Below, one piece after another: positions 17,043 through 25,100 of a stretch of DNA of 47,900 nt; position 1 is the first letter of the stretch; each line of letters opens with the position of its first letter. Position numbers and translations under genes: made by a program. The stretch is from Oscillospiraceae bacterium (GTDB lineage Bacteria > Bacillota > Clostridia > UMGS1810): the NCBI GenBank assembly GCA_015068985.1, contig SVJL01000006.1, positions 1-47,900 on the forward strand. The letters are read 5' to 3'. Under the pieces are notes generated by a model. That model searched no databases. It saw only the letters and a program-made list of their open reading frames with translations, and was not told where the DNA came from.

Positions 17043-18206
17043 ATGACACACATAATAACGGGCAATTCAGAGTGGATAGAATCCACTTGGAGTAAAACAG
17101 ACTCAAAGCTTTGTAAGGTTGCAGTGCGCAGCCGTTTTAAGCTTCCCTACACAGTTGATGAAAACGGGGTTCACAATAATCGTAATGACGATATGCATTG
17201 GTGGTGGACAAACGGCTTCTGGGGCGGAATGATGTGGCTTATGTATGCCGAAACAAAAAACGAAGCCTATCGATTGACGGCTGAAGAGTCTTGCAAAATG
17301 CTCAGCAGAATATTTGAAGAATTTGACCATCTTGACCACGATGTCGGCTTTATCTGGCATCTCACCGAGGCCGCACGCAGCCGCCTCACGGGTGAACGCA
17401 CTGCCCGAAGTGCAGCTTTGCTTGCCGCGGCGTCGCTCTCTTCAAGGTTTAATCCGTGCGGCAATTTTATCCGTGCGTGGAATGAGGGCACATGGCCCGG
17501 CATAGATTGTGCCAACGTAACTATCATCGACACCGTGATGAATCTTGCGCTTTTGTATTGGGCATCACGCGAAACGGGCAACAGTGCTTTTTCCATTGCG
17601 GCACAAAAACATATGGATATGGTGCTCGAACAGCACATACGCCCCGATGGCAGTGTGTATCATCAGGTTGTGCACGATGGCAATAACGGCGCCTTCAAAG
17701 AAGCTCTCCCCGGTCAGGGTTACAGTGCTGATTCCTGTTGGTCGAGAGGTCTTGCATGGGCAATATACGGAAGCCTTATTTCCTATGTTCACACCAGAGA
17801 GAAAAAATACCTTGATGCCTGCATAAAAACATCCAACTATTTTATTGCCAACACTGCAAAAACCGATTGGCTTCCGCCTGCCGATTTCAGAGCACCCAAA
17901 GAATATTTTGCTTACGACAGCACTGCAAGTGCCTGCACTGCGTGTGCACTTTTGGAGCTTGCAAAGCACGTATCGGTTCCTGAGGCCGAAATGTATGAAT
18001 CTGCGGCAATCAGTATGCTGAGAGCGATAGACGAAAAATGCGCCAACTATGATGAAAATACGGATTATCTTGTCGGATTAGGCACCGAGCGCTGTCCGCG
18101 TGAGGATGTTGACCGTTCTAAGGCAGAAATGCCCATAATTTACGGCGATTTCTTCTACGTGGAAGCGATGCTGAAGCTAAGAGGCAATCAATTCTTTATC
18201 TGGTGA
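17043..18206 (+). CDS. GH88 unsaturated glucuronyl hydrolase
   Basis: A 387-residue cytoplasmic enzyme of the UGL family. Both catalytic Asp are in place: D100 in HDVGFIWHL and D163 in IIDTVMNLALLYWA. Other landmarks are MHWWWTNGFWGGMMW, GYSADSCWSRGLAWAIYG, DSTASACTACALLEL and GDFFYVEAMLKL. It removes the delta-4,5-unsaturated uronic acid that lyases leave on the non-reducing end of oligosaccharides, which links it directly to the two heparinase II/III-type lyases of this operon. AGGAGG lies 11 bases before ATG 17043. It is probably the active counterpart of the altered UGL-like protein encoded at 1592. Confidence 0.88.
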   Translation: MTHIITGNSEWIESTWSKTDSKLCKVAVRSRFKLPYTVDENGVHNNRNDDMHWWWTNGFWGGMMWLMYAETKNEAYRLTAEESCKMLSRIFEEFDHLDHDVGFIWHLTEAARSRLTGERTARSAALLAAASLSSRFNPCGNFIRAWNEGTWPGIDCANVTIIDTVMNLALLYWASRETGNSAFSIAAQKHMDMVLEQHIRPDGSVYHQVVHDGNNGAFKEALPGQGYSADSCWSRGLAWAIYGSLISYVHTREKKYLDACIKTSNYFIANTAKTDWLPPADFRAPKEYFAYDSTASACTACALLELAKHVSVPEAEMYESAAISMLRAIDEKCANYDENTDYLVGLGTERCPREDVDRSKAEMPIIYGDFFYVEAMLKLRGNQFFIW

Positions 18207-18224
18207 CGGAAAGGACAACAGCAT

Positions 18225-19922
18225 ATGAATACATATTTTGGCATAGACACACATAAAAAACGTGAAGAACTTCTCTCTTCAAAGCTTGCAAAACCTTTTA
18301 TAGATGACATTATTGCCAAGGCGGATGCCGCACTTGGCAAGCAGTATATGTGCCTCAGAATGAGTGACTATATGCTGTTTGAAGAAACAGGCAACAGAAC
18401 CATTTTTGAAAGACCGTATTTTGAACGGCGCAACGACTGTTCATACGTGTCAATTGCCTATTGGCTCACAGATGACGTCAAATATCTCAAGCCTCTGATT
18501 GATCTCATATTCATCATATCCGATGAATACAGCTGGTGCTTGCCTGCTCACAATCATCTCAGCCACAAATCACCGTCGGTTGCCGATATCATACGGACGG
18601 TTGATCTCTTTGCAGCCGAAACTGCCAGACTTTTTGCCGACATCGCAATTATTCTTGCAGGTACGCTTCCCTCTTATGTCATAGAGCGAATGGAATATGA
18701 AATTCGTCGACGAATCATTGACGCAATGAAAAAATATGAATTCCATTGGAAAAGGGAAATTAACAATTGGGCAGCAGTGTGTGGAGGAGGAGTGGGCATA
18801 GCGCTTCTTCGCTTCGGCACACAAAATGAAATTGATGAAATTTTGCCGCAGCTTTATTCTTCAATGGAGAGCTTCATTGCCGGCTTCGGCAGTGACGGAT
18901 GCTGCCGGGAGGGGTATAGCTACTGGAACTATGGTCTTGGCTATTTTCTTCTTTTTGCAAGGGCAATTCTTCATCACACAGGCGGTAAAACCAACTATTT
19001 TAAACGAGATATTATCAAAAAGATTGCCATGTACCCTCAAAGGGTGCGTATGAGTATGAATAAGACGGCATCATTTTCAGACAGTAAGGCAGAGCTCACC
19101 TTTTGCCCCGGTGTAATGAGCTTTCTCAAAAGCTTATATGGTGATGAATTTGAATGTCCCGATTTGTCGCTTGCAAATATGAACGGCAATGTGTTTGCCG
19201 TGAAAGAATTTTTGTGGTTCGACACTTCCTATAAAGCCGATACTCCGAAAACAGGCACGGCATATTTCCCCGAGGCTCAGTGGTACATAAAAAAAGGCAA
19301 AAATTTCAGTTTTGCCGCCAAAGGCGGACACAACAACGAAATGCACAATCACAACGACATAGGAAGCTTTATGATAGTGACGCAAAACGGTCACATTCCT
19401 CTGGCGGACTTCGGCAGTGCCGCATATGAAAAAAAGACCTTCGATAACCGCTATCGCTACACTATGCTCAACAATAGCTCACGTGGTCACAGTGTGCCAA
19501 TCATCAATGGTGCATATCAGTGCTTTGGTGCCGAATATGCTGCTTCGGATGTGAACTGGGGAGATGATTTTTTTGCCCTCAGCATTACGGGCGCATATGA
19601 AAAGGGATGCATAAAAAAAGCAGACCGAAGCTTTGAAATTACGGACGACAGAGTGGTTTTGAAGGATGTTTTTGAACGCTGTGACAAAACAGAATCTGTT
19701 GTTGAACGCATGGTAAGCTGGACAAAACCGATGATATATGACGGTTGTGTAGATTTTGGCACGGCAAAGGTTGTGTTTGATGCCAATCGCTACAAAGCAT
19801 CATACACCTCCGAAGTCTATCGTGCTCACGGCGACCGCGAGGATTTGTGTGCATATCTTGTGGATTACAATCCGATTAAAAATGACGAAACAGAATTTGT
19901 GTTTGAAATAATTGTTCAATAA
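18225..19922 (+). CDS. Heparinase II/III-family oligosaccharide lyase, intracellular
   Basis: A 565-residue protein with an N-terminal alpha/alpha toroid and C-terminal beta-sandwich of the heparinase II/III superfamily. Motifs: GCCREGYSYWNYGLGYF (E229, Y231, Y233) in the toroid and GGHNNEMHNHNDIGSF (H369, H374, H376, D378) in the sandwich. It lacks a signal peptide, SLH repeats and the accessory modules of the 2815 lyase, so it should act in the cytoplasm, likely as an exo-type lyase on imported oligosaccharides. It lies 18 bases after the UGL gene and ends the operon. Substrate could be an oligo-glycosaminoglycan or oligo-uronide; the sequence alone does not decide between PL12, PL15, PL17 or PL21-like classes. 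Confidence 0.82.
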   Translation: MNTYFGIDTHKKREELLSSKLAKPFIDDIIAKADAALGKQYMCLRMSDYMLFEETGNRTIFERPYFERRNDCSYVSIAYWLTDDVKYLKPLIDLIFIISDEYSWCLPAHNHLSHKSPSVADIIRTVDLFAAETARLFADIAIILAGTLPSYVIERMEYEIRRRIIDAMKKYEFHWKREINNWAAVCGGGVGIALLRFGTQNEIDEILPQLYSSMESFIAGFGSDGCCREGYSYWNYGLGYFLLFARAILHHTGGKTNYFKRDIIKKIAMYPQRVRMSMNKTASFSDSKAELTFCPGVMSFLKSLYGDEFECPDLSLANMNGNVFAVKEFLWFDTSYKADTPKTGTAYFPEAQWYIKKGKNFSFAAKGGHNNEMHNHNDIGSFMIVTQNGHIPLADFGSAAYEKKTFDNRYRYTMLNNSSRGHSVPIINGAYQCFGAEYAASDVNWGDDFFALSITGAYEKGCIKKADRSFEITDDRVVLKDVFERCDKTESVVERMVSWTKPMIYDGCVDFGTAKVVFDANRYKASYTSEVYRAHGDREDLCAYLVDYNPIKNDETEFVFEIIVQ

Positions 19923-19966
19923 ACCAAAAATACTGACTCCATTTTGGAAGTCAGTATTTTTGGTTT
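19921..19966. terminator. Bidirectional terminator between the lyase operon and rodA
   Basis: A perfect 18-bp inverted repeat (19921-19938 with 19949-19966) overlaps both stop codons. A-rich and T-rich outer arms allow use in both directions, ending the polysaccharide operon and the convergent rodA transcript. Confidence 0.88.
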
Positions 19967-21083
19967 ATATTTCAAATCGTATTTCTTTTTGTCTCGTTCT
20001 CACGCTTAGCATCAATCCTATAGCCATCATATTGGTGAGAATTGATGAACCACCATAGCTGAAAAAGGGGAGGGGGATTCCTGTTACGGGCATAAGACCT
20101 ACGCACATTCCGATGTTTTCAAAGGTGTGAGCCAAAAACATACAAGCCACACCCACGCATATATATGATCCAAAGTTGGATTTTGCATTTTTGGCAATAT
20201 ACAAACACCTTAGCACCAATGCAAACAGCAGCACAGCCACAACTATGCATCCAATAAATCCAAGCTCTTCGCCAATAACGGAATATATAAAGTCGGTGTG
20301 TTTTGCAGGCAGATATCCAAACTGGGTTTGGGTTCCCTTGCCAATTCCTGCACCAATAATGCCTCCGGAACCGATTGCAGTTTTTGATTGCATAACGTGA
20401 TAACCTGCACCAAGGGGGTCGGATTCGGGATCAAATAGCACCCTGATTCGGTTTTTCTGATAATCTGCCAAAAAGAAATTCCATATAAGCGGAATTGCAC
20501 CTGCAACAAGAACACCTGTTCCAAGAATATATTTCCACGAAATTTTTGCAGCAAACAAAATTCCGGCAAAAATCATTATAAACACCATTGTTGTGCCAAA
20601 ATCGGGCTGCAGCATTATCAAAAACATAAACACTCCGGCGTGAATAAGCAACTTTAAAATGTTTTTTGGCTTGTTCAGCTTGTCACCAAGCTCAGCAACA
20701 GTTTTTGAAAACGTTATAATAAAACCAATTTTAACAAATTCTGATGGCTGTATGCCAATGGGACCAAAGCGTATCCAGCTTCGGCTTCCTGTGTCTTCAC
20801 GTCCTGTTCCGATAACGAGAACAGCAAGAAGCATTATCACGCACAGTATATATATTGGTTTTGTGAGGTTTTTAAAGTATTCGTAGTTTATTGCAGTTAT
20901 AATAAGTGCACCAACAGCACCGATAGCTGCGGCACAAAGCTGAATGATAACATAGGTTGAACCGTTGTCCATCGCTTTGACTGCGCTGTGAATTGCAAAC
21001 AATCCGAAAACAACGCAAATTGTTGTGATGACAACGAGTATGTAGTCTATTTCTTTATAGTTAATCAGTCTGTTTTTTTTCAT
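19965..21083 (-). CDS. rodA: RodA-type peptidoglycan glycosyltransferase (SEDS family)
   Basis: A 372-residue multispanning membrane protein of the SEDS family. These polymerise lipid II into glycan strands, and RodA works with the elongasome. Motifs seen: SRSWIRFGPIGIQPSEFVKI, LQPDFGTTMVF, then ADYQKNRIRVLFDPESDPLG, GAGIGKGTQTQFGYLPA, HTDFIYSVIGEELGF and the C-terminal YGGSSILTNMMAIGLMLSV. About ten hydrophobic helices are visible. I choose ATG 21083 (MKKNRLINYKEIDYI) because AGGAG lies six bases before it; the longer frame to 21179 passes through the promoter. It stands alone as a one-gene unit between two plus-strand clusters. FtsW is the alternative paralogue, but the short termini and the QNRIRVLFDP-like motif favour RodA. 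Confidence 0.9.
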   Translation of the reverse strand: MKKNRLINYKEIDYILVVITTICVVFGLFAIHSAVKAMDNGSTYVIIQLCAAAIGAVGALIITAINYEYFKNLTKPIYILCVIMLLAVLVIGTGREDTGSRSWIRFGPIGIQPSEFVKIGFIITFSKTVAELGDKLNKPKNILKLLIHAGVFMFLIMLQPDFGTTMVFIMIFAGILFAAKISWKYILGTGVLVAGAIPLIWNFFLADYQKNRIRVLFDPESDPLGAGYHVMQSKTAIGSGGIIGAGIGKGTQTQFGYLPAKHTDFIYSVIGEELGFIGCIVVAVLLFALVLRCLYIAKNAKSNFGSYICVGVACMFLAHTFENIGMCVGLMPVTGIPLPFFSYGGSSILTNMMAIGLMLSVRTRQKEIRFEI

Positions 21084-21114
21084 TTTGTTCTCCTGTTTTG
21101 ACACTAATAATATA

Positions 21115-21142
21115 ATTATATCAGATTTCTGTAAAAATACAA
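21115..21142 (-). promoter_or_regulatory. Probable rodA promoter
   Basis: Minus-strand TTGTAT (21142-21137), 16-base spacer, TATAAT (21120-21115), 32 bases before the rodA start. Confidence 0.6.
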
Positions 21143-21173
21143 GCCAATTAACAGATATTTTACAAAAATTGTC

Positions 21174-21202
21174 TTGCATTTATGTTGGAAATATATTAAA
21201 AT
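21174..21202 (+). promoter_or_regulatory. Probable promoter of the DUF5685/J-protein operon
   Basis: TTGCAT (21174-21179), 17-base spacer, TAAAAT (21197-21202). Transcription would start near 21209, about 25 bases before the GTG start. Confidence 0.5.
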
Positions 21203-21233
21203 AAACTTATATTATTTTTTTGAGGGTAGTTTT

Positions 21234-22067
21234 GTGTTTGGTTTTGTTAATGTGTTTAAAAATGAATTGAAAATTAAAGACTATAATATTTTTAAAGCCT
21301 ATTATTGCGGCCTATGCAAAACTCTCGGCAAAAAATATAATCAGCTTGTCCGCTTGGGGCTAAGCTACGATATGACTTTTCTTGCAATTATTGCCGATTC
21401 ATTAAGCGATACGTTGCCCGTGATTCAAAATCAGGGTTGCATCAAACACACCGGCAAAAGACCTGTATGCGTGGACAATGATGCCATATCCTATAGTGCC
21501 GATATAAGCATCATTATGGCATATCATAAGCTTTGTGACGATATATCCGACGAGAAAAGCATAAAAGCCTTTTTTGCCAGAATTCCTTATGTGAGAGCCT
21601 ATCGCAGTGCATCAAAAAGGCATCCCGAAATTGCAAAAAGTGCCGATGAGTCAATTTTAAAATTAAACAGACTCGAAGAAGAAAAATGCTGCCATATTGA
21701 TATGGTTGCCGATACATTTGCAACACTAACATCAGAAATTTTCAAATCATACGATTCATCCCTTGCATCTGTGGGCTATAACCTTGGCAGGTTTATCTAT
21801 ATTGCAGATGCATTCAAAGACATATGTGACGACATAAAGCATGGGTCATATAATCCATATGTTTGTGCATATGACGAAAAATTCCTGAAAACAGATGATT
21901 TTGTAAATCAGGTAAAAGGCTCTCTCAATATGACTCTCAACGCTCTTTCGGAGGCATATTCAAAGCTTAGCATTAATAAAAACAAAGAAATACTTGATAA
22001 TATTATATATATGGGACTAAGGTTTGCATATGATAATCTTTTCAATAATATTGGAGGAAATAAATGA
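21234..22067 (+). CDS. DUF5685-family protein
   Basis: A 277-residue, largely alpha-helical cytoplasmic protein that I recognise as DUF5685. The N-terminus holds the CxxC motif YYCGLCKTLGKKY. The middle and end hold two acidic helices, MAYHKLCDDISDEKS and DAFKDICDDIKHGSYNPY, which look like the paired metal-binding DDxxD motifs of alpha-helical prenyl-transferring enzymes; that likeness is my observation, not an assigned function. I choose GTG 21234 because GAGGG lies seven bases before it, and the open frame upstream (to 21174) covers the promoter. It overlaps the J-protein by ATGA, so the two are translated together. The biochemical role is unknown. Confidence 0.7.
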   Translation: MFGFVNVFKNELKIKDYNIFKAYYCGLCKTLGKKYNQLVRLGLSYDMTFLAIIADSLSDTLPVIQNQGCIKHTGKRPVCVDNDAISYSADISIIMAYHKLCDDISDEKSIKAFFARIPYVRAYRSASKRHPEIAKSADESILKLNRLEEEKCCHIDMVADTFATLTSEIFKSYDSSLASVGYNLGRFIYIADAFKDICDDIKHGSYNPYVCAYDEKFLKTDDFVNQVKGSLNMTLNALSEAYSKLSINKNKEILDNIIYMGLRFAYDNLFNNIGGNK

Positions 22068-22681
22068 CAGATCCATACAAAACACTGGGCGTGAGTCCTG
22101 AAAGCAGCGACGATCAGATTAATGCTGCATACAGAAAGCTTGTTAAACAGTATCATCCCGACCGCTATGTCGGTAATCCGCTTTCGGAGCTTGCAGCCGA
22201 AAAAATCAAAGAAATTAACGCTGCATACGACACCATAATGAACGAAAGAAAAAACAAATCAAGTTCTACATCGCAGTCGTCATATTCAGGAAGCCACGGT
22301 TCTGCCAATGCTTCATTTGATGCAAATTATATTCGTTCATTAATTAATTCAGGTCGTCTTGCAGAGGCTGAGCAAATGCTTTCAAAGGTTAGTGTCCGCA
22401 ATGCTGAGTGGCATTTTTTAACCGGAATGGTTTTTAAGAAAAAAGGCTGGTACGATATGGCGTATCAGCATCTTAACCGTGCCGCATCATTAGACCCTGC
22501 AAATGCCGAATATCGTCAGGCTCGCGATTCTATGGATTTTGGCGGCACAACATACAGAAGCTTTGGCAATCAGGGTGGATATCAGGACAATTGCTGTGAT
22601 GGCTGTCAGGCATTGATTTGTGCCGATTGTTGCTGTGAAATGTGCGGTGGCAATCTGATTCCGTGCATTGGTTGCAGGTAA
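22064..22681 (+). CDS. J-domain protein with TPR-like middle and Cys-rich tail
   Basis: A 205-residue Hsp40-like protein. Residues 1-65 are a J domain (PYKTLGVSPESSDDQINAAY, then the HPD tripeptide in KQYHPDRY), which stimulates DnaK ATPase. A Ser-rich linker and two helical repeats of TPR type follow (LINSGRLAEAEQMLSKV and GMVFKKKGWYDMAYQHLNRA). The last 31 residues hold ten cysteines (NCCDGCQ, CADCCCEMCGG, PCIGCR). It has no DnaJ zinc-finger or client-binding domain, so it is not classical DnaJ. The Cys tail could bind metal or be lipid-modified; no experimental role is known to me. Coupled to the DUF5685 gene by a 4-base overlap. Confidence 0.8.
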   Translation: MTDPYKTLGVSPESSDDQINAAYRKLVKQYHPDRYVGNPLSELAAEKIKEINAAYDTIMNERKNKSSSTSQSSYSGSHGSANASFDANYIRSLINSGRLAEAEQMLSKVSVRNAEWHFLTGMVFKKKGWYDMAYQHLNRAASLDPANAEYRQARDSMDFGGTTYRSFGNQGGYQDNCCDGCQALICADCCCEMCGGNLIPCIGCR

Positions 22682-22689
22682 GAAAGGTT

Positions 22690-23196
22690 GTGTTCAAAAT
22701 TAAAACTAACAAAATAGCAGGTGGCGGCATTTGTGCAGCATTGTGTTTGGCTTTTTTGTTTGGCGGTTCATTTATTCCTGCAAAGCTTGCCATTTTGTTT
22801 ATAACGTCAATTATTATGGGTGTGTGTATTCTACGCTACAGAGGCTCTGCGGCGTTTGCTGCATATTTTGCGGTGTCTGTTCTGTCCGTTTTCATATTAC
22901 CCAACAAATTGATGGCGTGGTCATATGCCGCTCTTTTTGGCATATATCCTCTAATAAAACTCTACATTGAAAAAATGAGAAGCATTGTTGCAGAATATAT
23001 AGCCAAATTCATAGTATGGAATTTGCACCTTGTTGCTTTGTATGTTGTTCTCAGTGCCTTTGGTCAGAACAGTTTGATGGACCTTGGAACTTTCTGGGCA
23101 TATTTTGCCGGAATTATCATGCTTTTGGCATATGATCTGGTGTTTGGTATATGTATTAACAGTCTGTACAAAACATATTATAAATACTTAAAATAA
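22690..23196 (+). CDS. Predicted multispanning membrane protein
   Basis: A hydrophobic protein of about 168 residues with five to six predicted membrane helices, for example IAGGGICAALCLAFLFGG, LAILFITSIIMGVCILRY, AAYFAVSVLSVFIL and LGTFWAYFAGIIMLLAYDLV. I recognise no family. The start is uncertain: GTG 22690 sits very close to AGAAAGG, while the open frame reaches back to ATG 22642 inside the J-protein gene. The 8-base gap after the J-protein stop and the shared direction place it in the same operon. Confidence 0.6.
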   Translation: MFKIKTNKIAGGGICAALCLAFLFGGSFIPAKLAILFITSIIMGVCILRYRGSAAFAAYFAVSVLSVFILPNKLMAWSYAALFGIYPLIKLYIEKMRSIVAEYIAKFIVWNLHLVALYVVLSAFGQNSLMDLGTFWAYFAGIIMLLAYDLVFGICINSLYKTYYKYLK

Positions 23197-23206
23197 GGAG
23201 CTAATC

Positions 23207-24130
23207 ATGTTAAACGTATCAGAAACTCAGTTTTTACCATTTGGAAAATGCGTTTGTATATCTAACGGAAGTATCGAAATTTATGTTACCGTAGATGTTG
23301 GTCCGCGCATAATACGCGCCGGATTTGTTGGCGGCGACAATTTTATGATGGCCGATACAGAACTTTTGATGAAAGCAGATCTTGGAGATGCAACACGCTA
23401 TAGCGAAAGGTTTTTTTATAATAAAGGTGGTCACCGTTGCTGGCTTAGTCCTGAAGCTGTGCCAAGAGTAGCATACCCCGACAATAAGCCTGTTTCTTAC
23501 ACACAAAAAGGAAACACACTCATTTTTAATCAGTGTGAGCAGGAAGGCAACGATGTTATAATATCGTTTGAGATAACAATGAGTGAAGATAAAGACGAAA
23601 TCTCAATCAATCACGTTGTAACCAACACCGGATATTGGGGCAAAAAGTTTGCAGTGTGGCCGATTACCGTTGTTGCTCAAAACGGAGTTGAATATATACC
23701 TCAAAACACCACAAACACAGGCTTACTTCCAAACCGTAATCTTGTTATGTGGTCCTACACCAACTATGACGATGAAAGATTAACTGTGGGGAATAAATAT
23801 ATAGTCCTCAGACAAGATACTAACGCCTCGTGTCAGCTGAAGCTCGGATTTTCTCAGGAGCATTCATGGGCGGCATATTTTCATCACGGTGATATGTTTG
23901 TTAAAAAATATACTTCAAACAAAAATGGAGAATATCCCGACTTTGGTTGCACTTACGAAACATACACCAACTCAAAAATTCTCGAGATGGAAACCCTGAG
24001 CGAACTAAAAATGGTTGAGCCGGGCGAGTGCAACACTCATCTTGAAACATGGCAATTTTTCAAAAACGTTTCTACGCCTGCAAATGATTCGGAAATGGAT
24101 CAGATTGCGGCTGAATATAATTTAAATTAG
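23207..24130 (+). CDS. Galactose-mutarotase-like / DUF4380-type protein
   Basis: A 307-residue all-beta protein. The sequence starts with a beta strand pair (GSIEIYVTVDVGPRIIRAGF), followed by GGHRCWLSPE, then WPITVV, and ends with LSELKMVEPGECNTHLETW. This pattern is that of the aldose-1-epimerase-like beta-sandwich, DUF4380 type, which binds sugars. No signal peptide. AAGGAG precedes ATG 23207, ten bases after the membrane protein gene. It might help turn over a sugar acid or hexose from the upstream lyase operon, but nothing in the sequence proves this. Confidence 0.65.
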   Translation: MLNVSETQFLPFGKCVCISNGSIEIYVTVDVGPRIIRAGFVGGDNFMMADTELLMKADLGDATRYSERFFYNKGGHRCWLSPEAVPRVAYPDNKPVSYTQKGNTLIFNQCEQEGNDVIISFEITMSEDKDEISINHVVTNTGYWGKKFAVWPITVVAQNGVEYIPQNTTNTGLLPNRNLVMWSYTNYDDERLTVGNKYIVLRQDTNASCQLKLGFSQEHSWAAYFHHGDMFVKKYTSNKNGEYPDFGCTYETYTNSKILEMETLSELKMVEPGECNTHLETWQFFKNVSTPANDSEMDQIAAEYNLN

Positions 24131-24141
24131 GAGAGATAAAA

Positions 24142-24525
24142 ATGATTACAGGAATTGAACACATTGCAATCTATGCAAAAGACACGAAAAAGCTTTCCGA
24201 CTGGTATGTTAATATGTTTGACGGCAAAATCGTGTATGACAACGGTAAAGGAACATACTTTGTTGCTTTTTCCGACAAAAGTATGATTGAGTTTTGTGCC
24301 AACACTCAGGAAGACAATGTTTTAACGGGACTTGAAGTTCCAGGCATCCGCCACATTGCTCTTTCGGTAGACGATTTTGATGCGGCTGTTGCAAAGGTTA
24401 AGGGAGCAAATGTTGAAATTCTCAAGGATGCAACAGTTACCGATAAAGGCATTGGAACAATGTTTTTCAGAGATCCTGAAGGAAACATCCTTCACTTTAT
24501 TTCAAGAGTTGAACCCCTTGTTTGA
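24142..24525 (+). CDS. VOC-superfamily (glyoxalase/bleomycin resistance-like) protein
   Basis: A 127-residue protein made of two beta-alpha-beta-beta-beta units. The first starts at GIEHIAIYAKDTKKLSDWYV, the second at GIRHIALSVDDFDAAVAKV, ending in FFRDPEGNILHFISR. Likely metal ligands are H in IEHIA, E in MIEFC and H in IRHIA; the usual fourth Glu is replaced by His in ILHF. VOC proteins range from lyases and dioxygenases to antibiotic-binding proteins, so the substrate is open. AGGAGA lies before ATG 24142. It is the last gene before a strong terminator. Confidence 0.8.
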   Translation: MITGIEHIAIYAKDTKKLSDWYVNMFDGKIVYDNGKGTYFVAFSDKSMIEFCANTQEDNVLTGLEVPGIRHIALSVDDFDAAVAKVKGANVEILKDATVTDKGIGTMFFRDPEGNILHFISRVEPLV

Positions 24526-24546
24526 TTCAACAAAAATTAATTCTTC

Positions 24547-24584
24547 AATTGTCGGAATTGCTTTAGCGATTTCGGCAATTTTTT
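24547..24584 (+). terminator. Terminator after the VOC gene
   Basis: A 15-bp stem (24547-24561 with 24566-24580, three G-U pairs) with loop TTTA runs straight into six T. It ends the DUF5685-to-VOC operon, and its T-run is the start of the 99-bp repeat. Confidence 0.85.
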
Positions 24585-24677
24585 GCTGTATAGGAATTTG
24601 CGCTGAATTTAGTTCGCGAGAACAAATGCTAACTATATTTGGCTCGTGACATGGGTGCAGGCTCAGCCTGCTTTTTT
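24579..24677 (+). repeat. 99-bp dispersed repeat, copy A
   Basis: It matches 32473-32571 at 97 of 99 positions, with both differences in the first 30 bases. It starts with a T-run, holds an interrupted stem (CGCGAG with CTCGTG, then CAAAT with ATTTG), and ends in the terminator-like hairpin GCAGGC-TCA-GCCTGC followed by T6. It lies between the VOC terminator and a small membrane-protein gene. Confidence 0.85.
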
Positions 24678-24724
24678 GTTATTTGATCGTATCAATGGGC
24701 ATATTAAATATAAGGTGATAAATT

Positions 24725-25039
24725 ATGTATGAATTTGGAAAAATAAATAAAAATTTAAGAATTGTAATAACGGCTTTTGCAATTGTGCTTGTCATAACGT
24801 TGGTTGTTCTAACGTATTTTTGCTTCAGGGTATATAAGGGCAAGGTGGAGGCCTTAAATATTGCAATTGCCGCTTGTGGTGCAAAAGTATCAGATGTTCA
24901 TGATGTCGAAATAGACTACGACACAAGCATCAGAGGAGTGGTTTATGATGTTGAGTTTTATTATAATAAGCAAAAATATGAATACAAAATTGGTCCCGAT
25001 AAGTCAATAATATATTCAACAAACGGCATAGATGATTGA
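24725..25039 (+). CDS. Small single-pass membrane protein, unknown function
   Basis: A 104-residue protein. One membrane helix at about residues 15-37 (VITAFAIVLVITLVVLTYF) is followed by an outside-facing domain with a beta pattern (DVHDVEIDYDTSIRGVVYDV, then EFYYNKQKYEYKIGPDKSII). The soluble part resembles a single PepSY-type repeat, which often inhibits proteases or binds wall polymers; this likeness is weak. AAGGTGAT precedes ATG 24725. It is convergent with the fatty-acid operon and separated from the VOC gene by the 99-bp repeat. Confidence 0.65.
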   Translation: MYEFGKINKNLRIVITAFAIVLVITLVVLTYFCFRVYKGKVEALNIAIAACGAKVSDVHDVEIDYDTSIRGVVYDVEFYYNKQKYEYKIGPDKSIIYSTNGIDD

Positions 25040-25046
25040 TGAATAA

Positions 25047-25082
25047 AAACCGACCCCCAAATGTTAATTTTGTGTGGTCGGT
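25047..25082 (-). terminator. Terminator of the fatty-acid synthesis operon
   Basis: An 8-bp stem AACCGACC/GGTCGGTT (25047-25054 with 25075-25082). Read on the minus strand it is followed by TTTTTATT, so it fits the end of accA. On the plus strand the T-run is poor. Confidence 0.65.
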
Positions 25083-25100
25083 TCATTTTAAAGGTATTAT

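Noticed and set aside
24377-24649. 90-residue frame covering the VOC gene end and part of the repeat
   Set aside because: It starts inside the VOC gene out of frame and its end simply reads through the terminator and repeat.
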